Shown: positions 46,933 through 59,425 of the stretch, one piece after another
Position numbering within the stretch: position 1 is the first letter of the stretch
Layout: every line of letters starts with the position of its first letter
Assembly: GCA_009809945.1 (NCBI GenBank)
Contig: WTPW01001676.1
Location: 20,379-84,378, forward strand
Length of the DNA stretch: 64,000 nucleotides
Direction of reading: 5' to 3'
Origin: Gigaspora margarita
Lineage: Eukaryota > Glomeromycota > Glomeromycetes > Diversisporales > Gigasporaceae
Notes under the pieces: model-generated
What the model was told of the DNA's origin: nothing
What the model saw: only the letters and a program-made list of their open reading frames with translations
Databases searched by the model: none
Translations under genes and position numbers: made by a program

Positions 46933-47654
46933 TGAATAGGTTGCGTATAAAATAATTTGTCTTGTAAATGAGTTCGATCAACCAATCATATTTTGTATTC
47001 TCATAGGATGATCTACAAAACAGCCAATTACAATGAAAGTTCGCTATGCTACCTACACTAAATTTGATCTTGATATTTTAATACAAAAAATTTATTATAT
47101 TTCACTTACTGCATTTTCTCAATGCGTGTCTTGTTACTAAATTTTGAGTTAATTTTAAATCTACTTATTAAGTAGAATATCCAACTAAGTCAGTTAGAAT
47201 TTCGTTGCAATATAAGTTGAAATGGTTTATGTAGTAGCGCCCAAGGGCATTCTGAATAATGCGCAGTAGCATAGGAGCTTTTGCCTTAAAAATCATATAT
47301 GGATATATAATACTATATCTCCTTGATTTTCAAGGTAAAAACCCATATAATCATTGTTGGAAAAATAATATACAAACTTCCATAAATGAATCCTTTATAA
47401 CATGCAATTTCTTTCTATGAGTATGCATCATTTGAACTGCCTAATATTATGTAGCCCTTTGCATGCACTTTCTTCCATAATTGCACATTCTGTAAGTGCA
47501 ATTTTCCTAATTACTTGCTTATATGAAAGATTGGCAGTATTGGATTCAAAAAATCTCAACTCTTATTTCGAAATGAGCATATCCAAAATAATTGCAGATC
47601 AATTAATTACACTTATATGGTAATTTATTATAGCTTTAAAAGTCATCATTATAT
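46933..47654. other. No gene supported
   Basis: A 73-codon plus-strand frame (47402-47623) has no recognisable motif and is not distinguishable from chance. Confidence 0.4.
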
Positions 47655-48160
47655 AAAGTAATAACTCAGGGTTAAATTTCTTAATATTGATCCAGAAATT
47701 ATAAATTTACTTTAGAGCGAATATTACTATAAAATATAATAATAAAACTTGATAATTATCTACTGCTTCAACATGCCTGTTATGATTAAGGAGATCCTTA
47801 CGTTATGCCAGCTAAGCAAATGATGCATGTTCAAATTTCTCTGTCTATTATTGATACTTTCATGCTACTAATTTTAGGATTTTAAATATTTATAAAGTTG
47901 ATTTTTTAAGGCATTTTATTGACAAAAAAAAATAAAAAGATCCTAACATAGGTTTGTAACATGAGAGTATCAATATTAAACAAAAAATTTGAACATGCTT
48001 CATTGGCATTGCTGGCTTTATGTAAAGGGTCTCCTTAATCATTACAGGCATGTTGAGTCAGTAAATAATTATCAAGTTTTGTTATTATATTTGATAATAA
48101 TATTCATTATAAAGTAATCTGGATCAAGATTATAGGAATTTAACCATAAGTTATTACTTT
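47655..48160. mobile_element. 506-bp foldback element
   Basis: AAAGTAATAACTCAGGGTTAAA mirrors TTTAACCATAAGTTATTACTTT. The arms continue through CTTGATAATTAT, AACATGCCTGT and GATTAAGGAGA for ~140 bp each. No frame. Confidence 0.75.
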
Positions 48161-48364
48161 AAAAAATGTCTTAAAAAAATAACTTTATGAATATTTAAAA
48201 CTTTAGCTTCGCTTAAAGATGTGTTAAATGATTATTATCCTCTGGCTGATGCTCTCAAAAGGTTTGGGTCAAAATCCCAACAGGTTATAATTCTGAAAAA
48301 AAATTCTGACAATCAAAAAAAGCTTTCCTTTGAACAACTTTACTATAAAATCAACCAAATCCAA

Positions 48365-48424
48365 ACCCTAACCAAGGTGCTCACCCTAACCCTAATCTAG
48401 GCACTCACCTAACCCTAACCTAAC
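48365..48424. repeat. Telomere-like (CCCTAA) cluster, interrupted
   Basis: CCCTAACC, CCCTAACCCTAA and CCTAACCCTAACC separated by AGGTGCTCA / AGGCACTCA. TTCTGACAAT (48304) and ATTGTCAGGAT (48460) on either side suggest an inverted-repeat element of ~200 bp around it. Confidence 0.7.
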
Positions 48425-48683
48425 TTAAATAAATTTAATGATTTTTTTGTTGTTGGAATTGTCAGGATTTTTATTGTTAGGATTTTTTTGTCAGGATGAA
48501 TTAATTCTTTTATTATTGTTATTATTATTTTTTTACACTCAAAAATAACTTTATTGTTAATTAAGTTTATTTTATGTTTAATTGAGCATATCTAAAGATG
48601 CTTGTCTTTCAATTGATCAATGATTCACAGTACAAATACCAATGCAGTTGTGAATCATAATTGTATTCGATCTACAATTGATA

Positions 48684-48935
48684 ATTTTTACAGGGCTGTC
48701 CCAAATTTCTGGGTTAGATACATCAGATCTAGGTTAGTGTTTAGGTCTACTTGTTAGCAGGTTCTATAGCAAAATTATCAGTTGGGCATTTTTTACTTAA
48801 TGAATGGATATGATTTATTAGTAAATTTTTTGTGATCTTGGGGCAAAATTGATCAATTCTGATCTAGCCAACCAAGATTCCAATGCACACTGATGTATCC
48901 TGACCTGGAATTTTGGTGACTCCCCTGTATGAGTT
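48684..48935. repeat. Single arm of the 24817 family
   Basis: ATTTTTACAGGGCTGTC, then AGATCTAGGTTAGTGTTTAG and AATGGATATGATTTATTAGTAAA, collinear with the left arm at 24817. No matching second arm follows. Confidence 0.7.
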
Positions 48936-50354
48936 ACAATTAATTGGGTTAACAACAACTAGATAAATCATTGATCATGCCAAACATATTATTTTATAAT
49001 AAAAATTTATTAATAAAATAAATTGTTAAAACTTCAAAAGCATTATTTAATAGAGTTTGGTGATGGAGCTCCTATAAAACTGAGATTTGGTAGGAAATTA
49101 ATATGGCTAATGGAATATTTATAATAATTTTTGGAGATGATGCTGAAATCAGTGATGCTAAAATCCATGTGATTGCAGCATAGCAGGCTTTCATTCTGAT
49201 TGGTTAATTTTTGTAGATCATTCGTGAATTTACAAGATCTGATTAGCTAATAGGCTTCTATTAAAATGAACTCAAAGTAGAATATTTTGCAAAAATATAA
49301 TAGTATTAATTAATAAAAGATATATTTTTTAAATTTTATTAATTACAATAATCTATTGCTTTGGAGAATAGTCATTGCCACACATATAATTTTGATTAAT
49401 TTAAAAAAACATTGATACTTAAATTTTAAATAATGATCTATTAGATGCATGTATGAAGAGCTTTGTATTAAAACTAAATTGCTAACAATAAATAATAAGA
49501 AAAATAATAATTAAATTAATTTACATAAATAAATACTAAGAAAAATAATAATTAAATTAATATATATAAATAAATTAAAAAGAATAGCAAATAACTACAA
49601 GTAAAAAGTATGTGAAACTCAAACCTTTTTTCAAATAGTTTCAAAAGTTGTTCAGTTTTACTTTATAATATTTAAGATTTCAAAAGTTAAACCTAGTTCG
49701 ACTTCCATTAATATTAAAATCTACAGCTTCGTCTAACAAGTATAATCTAGATGTACTATAATCTTGAAAATAAACTTGAATACTAGAGATCTAACTACAA
49801 AAAAAAGCTATTTCTTTTGATTTAGAGGTTCTTATATATGTATAAGTAATGACTAAATTTAAAAAAATGTTATATAGCTAACCCTCATAATTATTCTTTC
49901 ATTTTCGTAATTATATTAACAGTATGTAAAGCAAAAGGTGTAGTTTCTGAATATGTATTCGGTTACTCTTAACAATTCATTTTCTTGGCCAACAATTTGT
50001 TCTAAGTCAGATGATATATGCAGGGTAAATGTAAATAATTGACCAATCAGATTTAATGACTGCTATGCTCGTGATCACTATATCATCAGATTTTCTAAAA
50101 TTTTCAAAATTGTGTAATAGTAATCAATCGATCTATACTACATAATTAAAACAATTGAATGGGGTCAGTTAGAGTAGGGAGGTCCCCAATAATCTATGAG
50201 AAGTTATATTTGAGGATTATAGTAAAAATTTTTTGGTTAGCAGTTCTATTTTGGTATATATTAGCTACATTTCAAACATCAGGTAGCAAGTTTGGTATTG
50301 CTTACCAAATTTCAAAATGTAAGCTTTCAAAAAAATTTTTCAAACTAACACACA

Positions 50355-50356
<2 letters not shown>
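48936..50356. other. AT-rich stretch, no gene seen
   Basis: Contains a direct repeat AAGAAAAATAATAATTAAAT (49498, 49537). No coding frame supported. Confidence 0.4.
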
Positions 50357-50398
<42 letters not shown>

Positions 50399-50735
50399 AA
50401 AACGGATCCCCCCAAAAAAAAAAACAGAACTGATGCTCTTTAAAAAAAAACCCCCTATAACTTACACTCTCTAAAAAAAAAAACTGGAACTGATGCTCTC
50501 TAAAAAAATAAAAAAAATAAAAAAAACTAGAATCTGACACTCACTATTTTCATTAGCACTTTTCAAATATAATATTTAAAAAACTTACTAGTTAGTATTC
50601 TTTCAAATATACTCATTTTGCCCATTACCTGTTTTCAAATATAACCTTTTTACCTAATACCTACTTTTCAAATATAACCTTTTTAAAAAAATGGCCCTCC
50701 ATTAGCAATTTTTCAAATATAACATTACATAGATT
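50357..50735. repeat. 41-base poly(A) followed by two short tandem arrays
   Basis: The A-run is 50357-50397. After it, units of GAACTGATGCTCTCTAAAAA (~50 bp spacing) to about 50540, then TTTTCAAATATAACCTTTTT units (~32-50 bp spacing, 50565-50725). Confidence 0.75.
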
Positions 50736-50742
50736 ATTCAGG

Positions 50743-50975
50743 GTCCTAAGTGGGGTTAATTCAATACTGCATAAATCACATCTTGATAATTATATAAAAG
50801 ACCTTCTAACTATATCAAAATGGTGACCCTTACTCTAATCCTAAACATGAGCTATTTTTTTCTGTTAGTAGTTTTATAGATGCTTTTTGCCTCGTAGTTA
50901 GAGTTAGAGTTAAAGTCACCTTTTTGATCAGTTAGAAGGTCTTTTATATACAGATATCAAGAATGCATATAGGTT
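50743..50975. mobile_element. Foldback element with AAAGACCTTCTAACT arms
   Basis: TATAAAAGACCTTCTAACT..GGTGAC is mirrored by GTCACC..AGTTAGAAGGTCTTTTATA. The centre has ACTCTAATCCTA / TAGTTAGAGTTAGAGTT. Bordered on the left by CAGGGTCCT. Confidence 0.65.
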
Positions 50976-51365
50976 ATGAACTAGGAAAACCCATCTTTGA
51001 AGAGTGTTTCTATTTTGAGGGGTCCACTAAAGCAGGGTAAATTCAATAAACTGATCTATATACTGTATAAAGTAGACCTTTAACTATAATTACATCAAAA
51101 AAGTAATCCTAAACATATCAGAAATGTAACTTTTTTTGCCTGCTTTAGTGATTCACATTTTGAGAAAATGGTGATTACAGTTTGTGTTATCTAGATTTTA
51201 CCCCTAAATTTTTTGTTTATTTTTAGATATTAAACAATATCATGTGATTATAAAATACTAATTGACCAATCTAATTTAATTGAGTCATAAATCTTTGGTT
51301 ATAAATCTATTTTTAGAACACGATCATTAAAATTAGTTTACATTCAAGTTAAAATATCCTAATAA
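50968..51365. repeat. Host tandem duplication, copy 1 (5' of LINE 2)
   Basis: Collinear with 59538-59805: GAACTAGGAAAACCCATCTTTGAAG, then a TTTTTGTTTATTTTTAGATAT block, CATGTGATTAT and AGTCATAAATCTTTGGTT. Copy 1 resumes after LINE 2 at 59426. Confidence 0.75.
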
Positions 51366-51381
51366 ATTATTATATTAATGT
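51366..51381. repeat. Target-site duplication of LINE 2, 5' side
   Basis: ATTATTATATTAATGT, identical to 59410-59425. Confidence 0.85.
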
Positions 51382-51950
51382 GGAAGGAAAACTCTTTTTG
51401 CTAATCACCGAAACCAAATTGGGAGCCAAAGAAAACAATAACAAAACATGGAAAATAACAGAAAATATAGCACGAGCCACCAAACATAGCACAGAAATCC
51501 ATTACAACATCAAAGGGAATAACGCAGGACAAAACAACACAAATAAAAACAAAGAAAGTACAAATTCTCTTGCGGAGCAACAAAAACATAGACAGCAAGC
51601 AAGAAAAAAACACAAGAAGAAGTTAACTCAACGATCGGTAACATAGATAAAGAACCAAGAAATAACGTGAATCTACCCCAGTAGAGTCGAGTAGTACAAA
51701 AGCAACTAGAGAACATATACGGTTGACCTGTTGCACACAAAAATACAAAGAGAATTTTTGGTCAAAAGTGGGCGATAGCAAAAACCCTGTATTGCAGATC
51801 ACTAACAGATTACATAAGCAAATAGACATGTACAGGAAAACAACAATCAACAAGTAAACAATAGAAGATCAGCCACATCAAAACAAATAAACAAATACGT
51901 AAACGTGAGAATATCTAAAATTAGTAATCAACAAGATAAGTAGAAGATAA
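51382..51950 (+). other. LINE 2 5' UTR
   Basis: A-rich leader before the ATG at 51951. A 88-codon frame (51380-51646) of lysine/asparagine/threonine-rich sequence lies in it; I see no counterpart in LINE 1 and do not call it a gene. GATCAGCCACA (51870) is shared with LINE 1. Confidence 0.5.
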
Positions 51951-53348
51951 ATGAACATCAAACAGGTACTGGACTGGAAAGTAAAGTTCCTCAAAGGAGG
52001 ATGTGAGGCACTTAGAGGTGGCGTGCACAAATGTATAAAATTCTTAAATACGTCATATACAAAAACACAGATGATTGACTCTGAGTTAGCAAAAGCAATA
52101 GAAGTATTATCAGCAGAAGAGATATGTTTGGTTAGACATTTACTAGAAAACTATCACAATTTAACAGAAAAGCAGTTCAAAGAAATTCAGGTGGTCACAT
52201 ATGAAGAGAGAAAAGAGTGCGAGGAAACTCTCAGAAGAAAGAAGTTGTTGATAGAAGCAGAATGTGGTACACTAGACTACGGCATTGAGAAAAAATGCAT
52301 AGTACAGCAGAACCTATGAATATAAGTACGGCGATAGAAAATCAAATACCTTGTATAATCGACAAGAACGAAGGCTGTGAAGTGAAGGCAAGCAATATAG
52401 AAGAGAAAAAGACTGAAGCCAAACAAGAATCAGCTCCAACAGCGCAAAGTGCACAAGCACTAAAGGAAGATATGAGTAGCATTATAAAGATCAGAGAAAA
52501 ACCAAGTAGAATATACACAGTATGGGATATACCTAGAGACATGTCACCACGCAATGCTCAGGAAAGAATTGAGTTTATTTGGAAATATATTAATAATTCA
52601 ATAGAGAGGCAGAGAAACAAGTAGTGCAGCCTTAATACAAATCAGATTTAAGAGTATAGAAAGAAAGCAAACTTGGGAAAGCAAATGGGCTGTCGCACTC
52701 GAAAGATCAGGAAGATTGTTATGCATGACGATGAATGAATTTGACAAGGAGGAATTAGGAAGAAGGAATCAATATAAAACGAAAGTAACAAACGTACCCA
52801 AGTATGCAATCAATTCACTTTTACTAAGACAACTAAGCAGAGTAAATGCAAAGTCAGTTTATATTACAAACAACTGTCATGGTAACCCAAGAAAAATAGC
52901 AATAGTATATTTCGAATCACAAGAAGACATAACCAAAGCAAGAGAATCTGGAATATACTACTATAATACAAAACTTGAGTGGTGGAACCCAACGTACGAA
53001 GTACAAAAAGAAAGTGAGGAATACAGAAGCACAAGGCCAGAGTGCAACGAAGGTTTGAAGAGAAAACATTGCATAGAGGAAATAAACACTAACAAAAGAA
53101 GAGAAGTGAATCTCTGAAGAGAAAGTGAAGGAAGCAAAAGGACCAAGACTTCAGAGGAAAAAAGTAACAACCACCATTACGAGAGCAGGCATGGAAAAAA
53201 CTATAAACGGTAGAACAGAAGAAGAAAAAGTGTAGAAAGATTTAGTAGCAGAAGTTCTGAAAGAGGCAGTATGAATGAGGAGATTTGGATGAAATTGAAG
53301 GAGTTAGAAAGAACAATTAAAGGGTTGGTAGGCCCTAACCACTCCTAA
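51951..53348 (+). pseudogene. LINE 2 ORF1: RRM-like nucleic-acid-binding protein
   Basis: Starts at MNIKQVLDW; an N-terminal helical part (LSAEEICLVRHLLENY) is shared with LINE 1 (ISAEEIFIIRQLIEYY). The first RRM-like unit begins RIYTVWDIPRDM (52508). The second covers YKTKVTNVPKYAINSLLLRQ and KIAIVYFESQED (52770-52940). The frame changes at a run of six A (52290-52295), again near 52602, and a TGA follows at 53115-53117. The reading resumes as LKELERTIKGLVGPNHS and ends at TAA 53346-53348. LINE ORF1p packages element RNA for target-primed reverse transcription. Confidence 0.75.
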
Positions 53349-56300
53349 CGGGCACACCAGTTGAATCACAGAATAGTAGTAGATAGCATAAGTCTACTAG
53401 TCGACAAGGTGCAACAAACTTAAGACTTATAGCGCAAAATAAAAATGGAGAATCAAGCAGAGCTGCACAGAATAGAAATAAAGAGATAGATGTATTTCTG
53501 ACGGAACAAAGACTAGCATTTGAAACATTGCAAAAGAAGGAAACTAAACATGAAGTGCATACAAGTAAAGAGGAAGATCAGGTAAACCGCAACAAAACTG
53601 GAAAGTTAGGAAAAAGAAAAGAAGACCCAAAATCAAGCGGGGCCCAAGCAAAGGAAAAAGGAAAAGAAGTGAACAATAGAGAAAGCTATGCAGAAGAAGA
53701 AAACTGGTCTTTGTATAAAATAGGAACACATAACATTAACGGGATCAAGGGCAGCAAGATAAAACTTGAAGCAATTATTGATACAATAAAGGAGGAAAAA
53801 ATAGATTTTATGGGAATATGTGAAACTAACATAGCGGAAAAAGAAGGAAAATTAACATTAAAGAATGAGTCAGAAATACTAAGTATTTGGACAGAGACAA
53901 TAGAAGAAAAAAAGAAAGGTTTTGGTGTCAGCCTATTAATCAGAAAAAAGTGGTCTAGACATATAGCGAAGGTAGAAAAACTCGAGGCATATGCACTAAA
54001 AGTGGATCTAATGTTCAAAAGATTAGACTATAGTATAATAGCATTGTACGCTCTCCCAAATGACATGAACATAAGAAAGAAAATTTGGAAATTTATCCAA
54101 AATAGACTAGACCAAAATTATAAAAGAGAACGTAGATTTATAATACTGGGAGATTTCAACCACGAGTGGCAAGAAGAAGCTATACTAAGAGGTCATGAAG
54201 TGGAAAAAAACAGAGAGTCAGAAAACATGTTCCATTATATGTTAAATAAGGGTTTGATAGACTCGCACAAATGGTGGAATCAAGAAGAAGCAAAACCTAC
54301 ATAGAAAGGAAGAGGAATAGAAACCTGTATTGACTTCATATGGCTGTCTAGGGAATGCAAAAACAATGTGCTTAATACATATACTTGGATATGTCAGAAA
54401 CAATGACAAGCGATCATGACCTTGTAGTAACCAAAATACTAATGGATATAAATAGGGGTTGTGTAAGAGCTACAACATGTAGAAGAGCAAAAACAAAGAG
54501 GATTGAATTAGATACAGAAAATATAAAAGATGAAGACTGGACTGCATATGCTCATCACCTGGATAGAAAATTGAAAACAAAGTGGAGAGAGTACCAGAAA
54601 GAAAATAACATTAAAAAGGTGCACAACCAGGAGGTCTTAGACAAGGGTTGGAAACTGATCAAAGAAGGTATTATCGCATCGGTAAATAAGCACTTACCAA
54701 AAAAGCGTAAAGTAAAAGCTATCGTTCAGAGTATACAAAGTGAGGAACTGCAGAAAATGAGAAGGAAAGTCAAAATTCTGAGCAAATTGTGTAGAAGAAA
54801 CAAACATAATATAGGAAAAAGCATTGAGAAGAGCGACCAATGTGCAATACACCAAAACCTAGAAGAGGAAAACTCTACGCAAAGCAGTTATTTAGTTTGG
54901 TCAGAGGAATTAGGGAAAAAGTTAACAGAAAGATGGAAGACTGAACACACCATATGGCATGTGATACGAAATAAGGCCAAAGAAGAAGATATGTGAAAAT
55001 GCATAGAAGCAAGAGGTGAAATGATCGTTTCAGACCAACAAAGGATGTTAAATAGTATATTAGATAGATATGGAGACAATATAGTAATAGATAGACTAGT
55101 GGTTGATAAAGAGGGAGAGGAGATTTTGCTAAATGACAAAGTAGAAGTAAAGAACCACGTAGCAGAGCACTTTGAACTTCAGTATAGCTCTAGAAAGATA
55201 AAAGTTGAAAAAATGGATGACAAATGGAAGGAGCAGTATAGTCCAATTGAAGACATAGATGGAAACTGGTACAAGGAGTTAACCGAGGAGATAAGCGAGC
55301 AGGAATGGCTAGAAGCCATGGAAAAGACCAAAAATAACTCGGCACCAGGCGCATCTGGAATAACGTATCCAGTACTTAAAAAAGTAGGAAAGAAAACTAA
55401 TAAAATACTGCGAACATTTGCAATCATGTGTATAAGAAGTGGAAAAATCCCAAAAGAATGGAAAAAGGGCTTACTGTACGCAATACCCAAAAATGAATTT
55501 TGGAACTATAATCTTAATAACATCTGACCAATAATGTTATTAGAAACACTGCGGAAAACAACAGTGAGAATAATTAATGGAAGAATGAGTAGAACGATTA
55601 AAGACAAAGGAGTATTAAAAGGAAATAATTTCGCAAGCTTGCCCGGAGATTCCACAAGCACCCCAATACAGATAATGAACAATATAATTGAGGAAGCAAG
55701 AGAGAAAAGGAAAGAACTTTGGGTTCTATTGCAAGACATGAAAAAGGCATTTGACTCTGTAAGCCTCTTTATGCTCAAACTTGCAATGGAAAGAATCAAA
55801 ATACCGCTGAGGGTCATAGAATTTTTACTGGACTTATATGATAATTGGAAAATCGAAGTTATCACGGCATTTGGTAATAGCCGAGAGGTAAATGCGAAAG
55901 ATGGTATTGACCAAGGGGAGGTGGTGTCTCCTTTAATGTGGAGAATATTTTACGATCCCTTGTTGAGAATGGTGCAGGATCAAAAAAGCTTGGGGTATGA
56001 GATATCAGTGCAATGGCCAGCTGATATATTAACAGGAAAGACAGATGATATATCATGGAGACAGGCAGCAATGGCCTATGCGGACGATACTACATAGATC
56101 GCAAAGTCAAAGGAAGACCTAAAATCGATTATAAGTATAGCTAATGAATTCTACGAAATTAACGACATAAAAATAAAAGAAAAGAAGTCAGAGCTCTTGG
56201 TAATTAATGGTAATAGTACGGAGTTAAATGTTGAAGTAGGAGAGAATAAAAGCATAGTGCAGGCAAAAAATGCAGATCAAGCAGTAAGATTTCTAGGAGT

Positions 56301-59174
56301 CTGGCTAATAGGAAAAAGAGGAAGAAGACATGTAAATAAAATAATTCAAAGAGAAATAAATGCACTAGTGCAAGTAGTTAAGAAAAAGAGGGTCACGTTG
56401 AGTCAGCTGATATACATAAACAATAAGGTATTACTGCCAAGGGCAGAATACAGGCTGCAAACAACATTTCTAAGTAGAAAAGAATGCGAAAAGCTGCAAC
56501 GGCCATTTTTAAGAATACTAAAACAAAAAAGTGGTCTAGCCCTGAACACACCGAATAGTATATTGAGTCATAGAAACATAGTAGGGGTGCAATTTCTATG
56601 GAATAGTCATGTGGCACATCACATCATGGGACTAACGATAAAACTCAACGATACCGAAGGGGCGGGTAACTCAACACGGATCCGTATTAGACAAGCACAA
56701 GTTTACAACAAGTGCACAAAATCGATATTAAACTTAGAAAAGGAACAACTGAATGCCATAGAAGCCACACATAATATGGCACTTCATGTAGTAAGAGAAG
56801 CACATGTTCTAGGTTTCAGTTTTGAAGTAGGACACATGGAAAAATGTTTAGAAATTGCGGAAAAAGGAATGGAGATATGAAAGGTACTACGAAAGGACCT
56901 AGAAAAAGGCTTCCAAAGTGGACAGAATTTACAACTATACCTGATAGAACAGCTAATTAATAATGATGACGAAAGAATGCTAACATGGGAACAAGTAAGA
57001 AATATAAGGAACAAGAAAGGTTCTGGGAAAAAGCTGGAGTGGTACAAGTTTCTAGAAGAAAAGATAATTGAAGATAAAAACACAAGACAAGTCAAGAGCG
57101 AATTTAGGCAAATAAATGGAAACGTGTATGTGATACGACCAGAATTAGTACAAATATTGAGTGACAGCTGAAAGCACGAAATGATTGTCTTTGGTAATGG
57201 AAGCAAGAGAACACAAATAGGAAAAGTAATAGGAAGGAAGAGCCCAAAGCGAACTATAATAGTAGAACATTGGCAGAAGAGTGAAAATAGTAGTAGTACA
57301 AAACAAGAAATTGCACAGTGCATTGGATGCAAAGAAAACCAAGGAAAGGATGAAAACTCATGTATCGTATATAAAAGGTTCAAAAATGAGAAACGGGCAC
57401 TAAACAAGCGACTAGTCAAGAAATCAGAAAGTAAGATCCTCTGTGAAATAGACCTAATAAATATAGGAACAGTAGCTACAGAAGACCCAAGAATGTTGAG
57501 TATAAAAAATCAGCAGGTAGAAAGAGTAGTAATTAGCTGTCGGGAGAGCGAAATATTGAACGAATGGATACCAAATATCAAAATACGAAAAAAGTTAGAA
57601 GAGTTGAGGAAAAAGATCCAAGGAAAAGAAAATTGAGATATCTTCACAGATAGTTCTATAGAGATAATAGAAGTACAGAGTGAAAGTATACGTAAACGAC
57701 AATTGGGAAAGCCTACCCAATGAATATGGATCCTGAGAAGTTCGACGAAGACATAAGCTTTCAGGAAGCGAGAATCTGCCTATCCAAAAACAACAAAATC
57801 AACCCCTAAGCAAAAAAAATTAGCCAAAGAAGGAATATTTTTTAACCGTAAAGGAAAACCTTCTCCTGTTTAAAGAAGAATTTGTAAATGCTGATAATTG
57901 ACTGGCCATCATCTACAAGGGCAGAATTGGGAGCTATTGCAACAGCACTGCTGGCTGTACCATGCAAGACGAGAGTAAGAATTCTCACTGATAGCAAAAA
58001 CGTGATAAATTTAATCAACCAAAATATAGTATACAGTTCAGCCCGGAAGGAGCTAAAATTAAGTAATGGAAATTGGCTAAGAGCAATTAGGGACTGTATC
58101 CAAAAAAAGGAGATAAACCTAGAATTAGTCAAGGTAAAGGCGCATGCAGGAGTAAAAGGTAACGAGGAAGCGGATAAACTCGCAAAAGAAGGTGCCAGTA
58201 GAGGTGAAGGATTTAGCTTGAGTAGTGGATGGACTAAAAGTTTGAGAATTATACCAAGATGGGATAATCACATAGTAGATAGACCGTTAAGGAAGTTTGT
58301 ACAAGAGGTAATTATAGCAATCTATGATGTTGGGTGGGCAAGCTCAGCAGCAAAAGGTTTGGACATAAAAGGTGGGAATAGTATAGCGGAAGTGGATTGG
58401 AAAAGCACATGGTTGCATTTCAATAAAGTAAAAGATAGAAACTGCTTCAATGAAAAGGGTAGTAAAAGGTGGGTACATAAAATTAAAAGGATAAATAAGC
58501 AGTTGCCAACGATGTCAGTCCTATACCAAAGATATCCGAAGATTTACACAGAAGACCAATGCATCACATGTCGCAGTGAGACAGAGACACAAGATCACCT
58601 AGCAGAATGCAGTTCACTTCAGAAAATATGGGAAGATAACGAGGCTGAAGTATTTAAAGAAGCCCTCGAAGATAAGAAGTTAGACTGGGATCATGAGCAA
58701 AAATGAAAATGGGAAACGCTTTGGGCCAGAAATAGCACCGAAGATAGAAACAAGAAAAGAAAACTTTTGTTACAGGGTCTGGTTCCTGTAACGAAACAAG
58801 AAGAATCGCCCATGGAAATAAAAGAGAAGAACATAATTTTCGAACGAATAAACGCTAAATTTACGGAAAAAATATGGAAACCCAGATGCGAAACCGTGGC
58901 AGAATGGAAAAAAGAGAAGAACATAACGAAAGTTAGAAAGCGTAAATTTGATGCAGGAGAGAAAAGTAATAAAGAAGCGAAAAGCCATCAGAAAAAGAAA
59001 AAACCAAGTGAAGAAAAAGAAATTACCCTGGACAGATTAGAAGATTCGGACATGCCTATGGGTAAATTCGAAAAGATGGTAAAAGGAGCAAAATACATCT
59101 TAAAAAATTGGATAGAGGGCGCAATGAGGCCATTCTGGATGTCATCAGCCAAGCCATGGAAAAATACAAAATAA
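53345..59174 (+). pseudogene. LINE 2 ORF2: endonuclease, reverse transcriptase, RNase H, zinc knuckle
   Basis: The ORF2 frame opens at the ORF1 stop with LTGTPVE and has no nearby ATG. Endonuclease (~53720-54430): THNINGI, ICETNI, IILGDFNH, CIDFIW and SDHD, all catalytic residues kept. Reverse transcriptase (~55330-56100): SAPGASGITY, LQDMKKAFDSVS, GIDQGEVVSPL and AYADDTT. RNase H (~57630-58190): IFTDSS (Gly of TDGS is Ser), RAELGAI, ILTDSKNV and KAHAGVKGNEEADKLA. Knuckle CITC..ETQDHLAEC (58560-58612). Breaks: TAG after KPT and after DTT (Trp in LINE 1), TGA after EDM, MEI, SDS, KEN and EQK, TGA in NNI*PIM, and shifts near 54380 and 57700-57880. Confidence 0.88.
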
Positions 59175-59409
59175 GGGATGATCCTGACAAAGCCAGCAAG
59201 AGCTTATCGATAATAATTTGAAAGTTTTTTATACGTTAGAAAACAGAAAATTAGAGACAAATCTTGACTGCGGCAGATCGCATTTAGGTACTTCGGTAAC
59301 TGGATGAGTCTTTATTGTGATAGGGAGGGAATCGTAGGCATAGTCTAGAAATCCTAGAGTAGCATACTCGTATCTCAAATAATAAAGGCAGGATTGCCCA
59401 AAAAAAAAA
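59175..59409 (+). other. LINE 2 3' UTR with AATAAA, stem-loop and poly(A)
   Basis: AATAAA at 59381-59386 is followed directly by a GGCA-GGAT-TGCC hairpin (59387-59398) and an A-run from 59400. LINE 1 has the same order. The hairpin is a candidate recognition site for the element's own reverse transcriptase. Confidence 0.7.
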
Positions 59410-59425
59410 ATTATTATATTAATGT
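59410..59425. repeat. Target-site duplication of LINE 2, 3' side
   Basis: ATTATTATATTAATGT, right after the poly(A). Confidence 0.85.

Larger units (their letters stand above)
51382..59409 (+). mobile_element. LINE 2: full-length non-LTR retrotransposon, decayed
   Basis: 8,028 bp from GGAAGG to the poly(A), with perfect 16-bp target duplications. Order: 5' UTR, ORF1 (RRM-like), ORF2 (EEP endonuclease, reverse transcriptase, RNase H, CCHC knuckle), 3' UTR with AATAAA, stem-loop and 11 A. It is a sister subfamily of LINE 1. It is richer in GC than the flanks. All domains are legible, but about ten stops and several frameshifts rule out activity. It lies in copy 1 of a local duplication; copy 2 has the empty site near 59795-59815. 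Confidence 0.9.

Noticed and set aside
48240..48285. tRNA-like stem-loop (TTGGG..CCCAA with 7-base loop)
   Set aside because: A and B box words are too close together and there is no room for an anticodon arm.
51380..51646. 88-residue protein ahead of LINE 2 ORF1
   Set aside because: It begins at the LINE insertion boundary, is Lys/Asn/Thr-rich and has no LINE 1 counterpart; treated as 5' UTR.
54990..58706. UGA read as tryptophan (alternative genetic code)
   Set aside because: Trp positions are also hit by TAG, ordinary TGG codons are frequent in the same frames, and frameshifts accompany the stops. Pseudogene decay explains it better.
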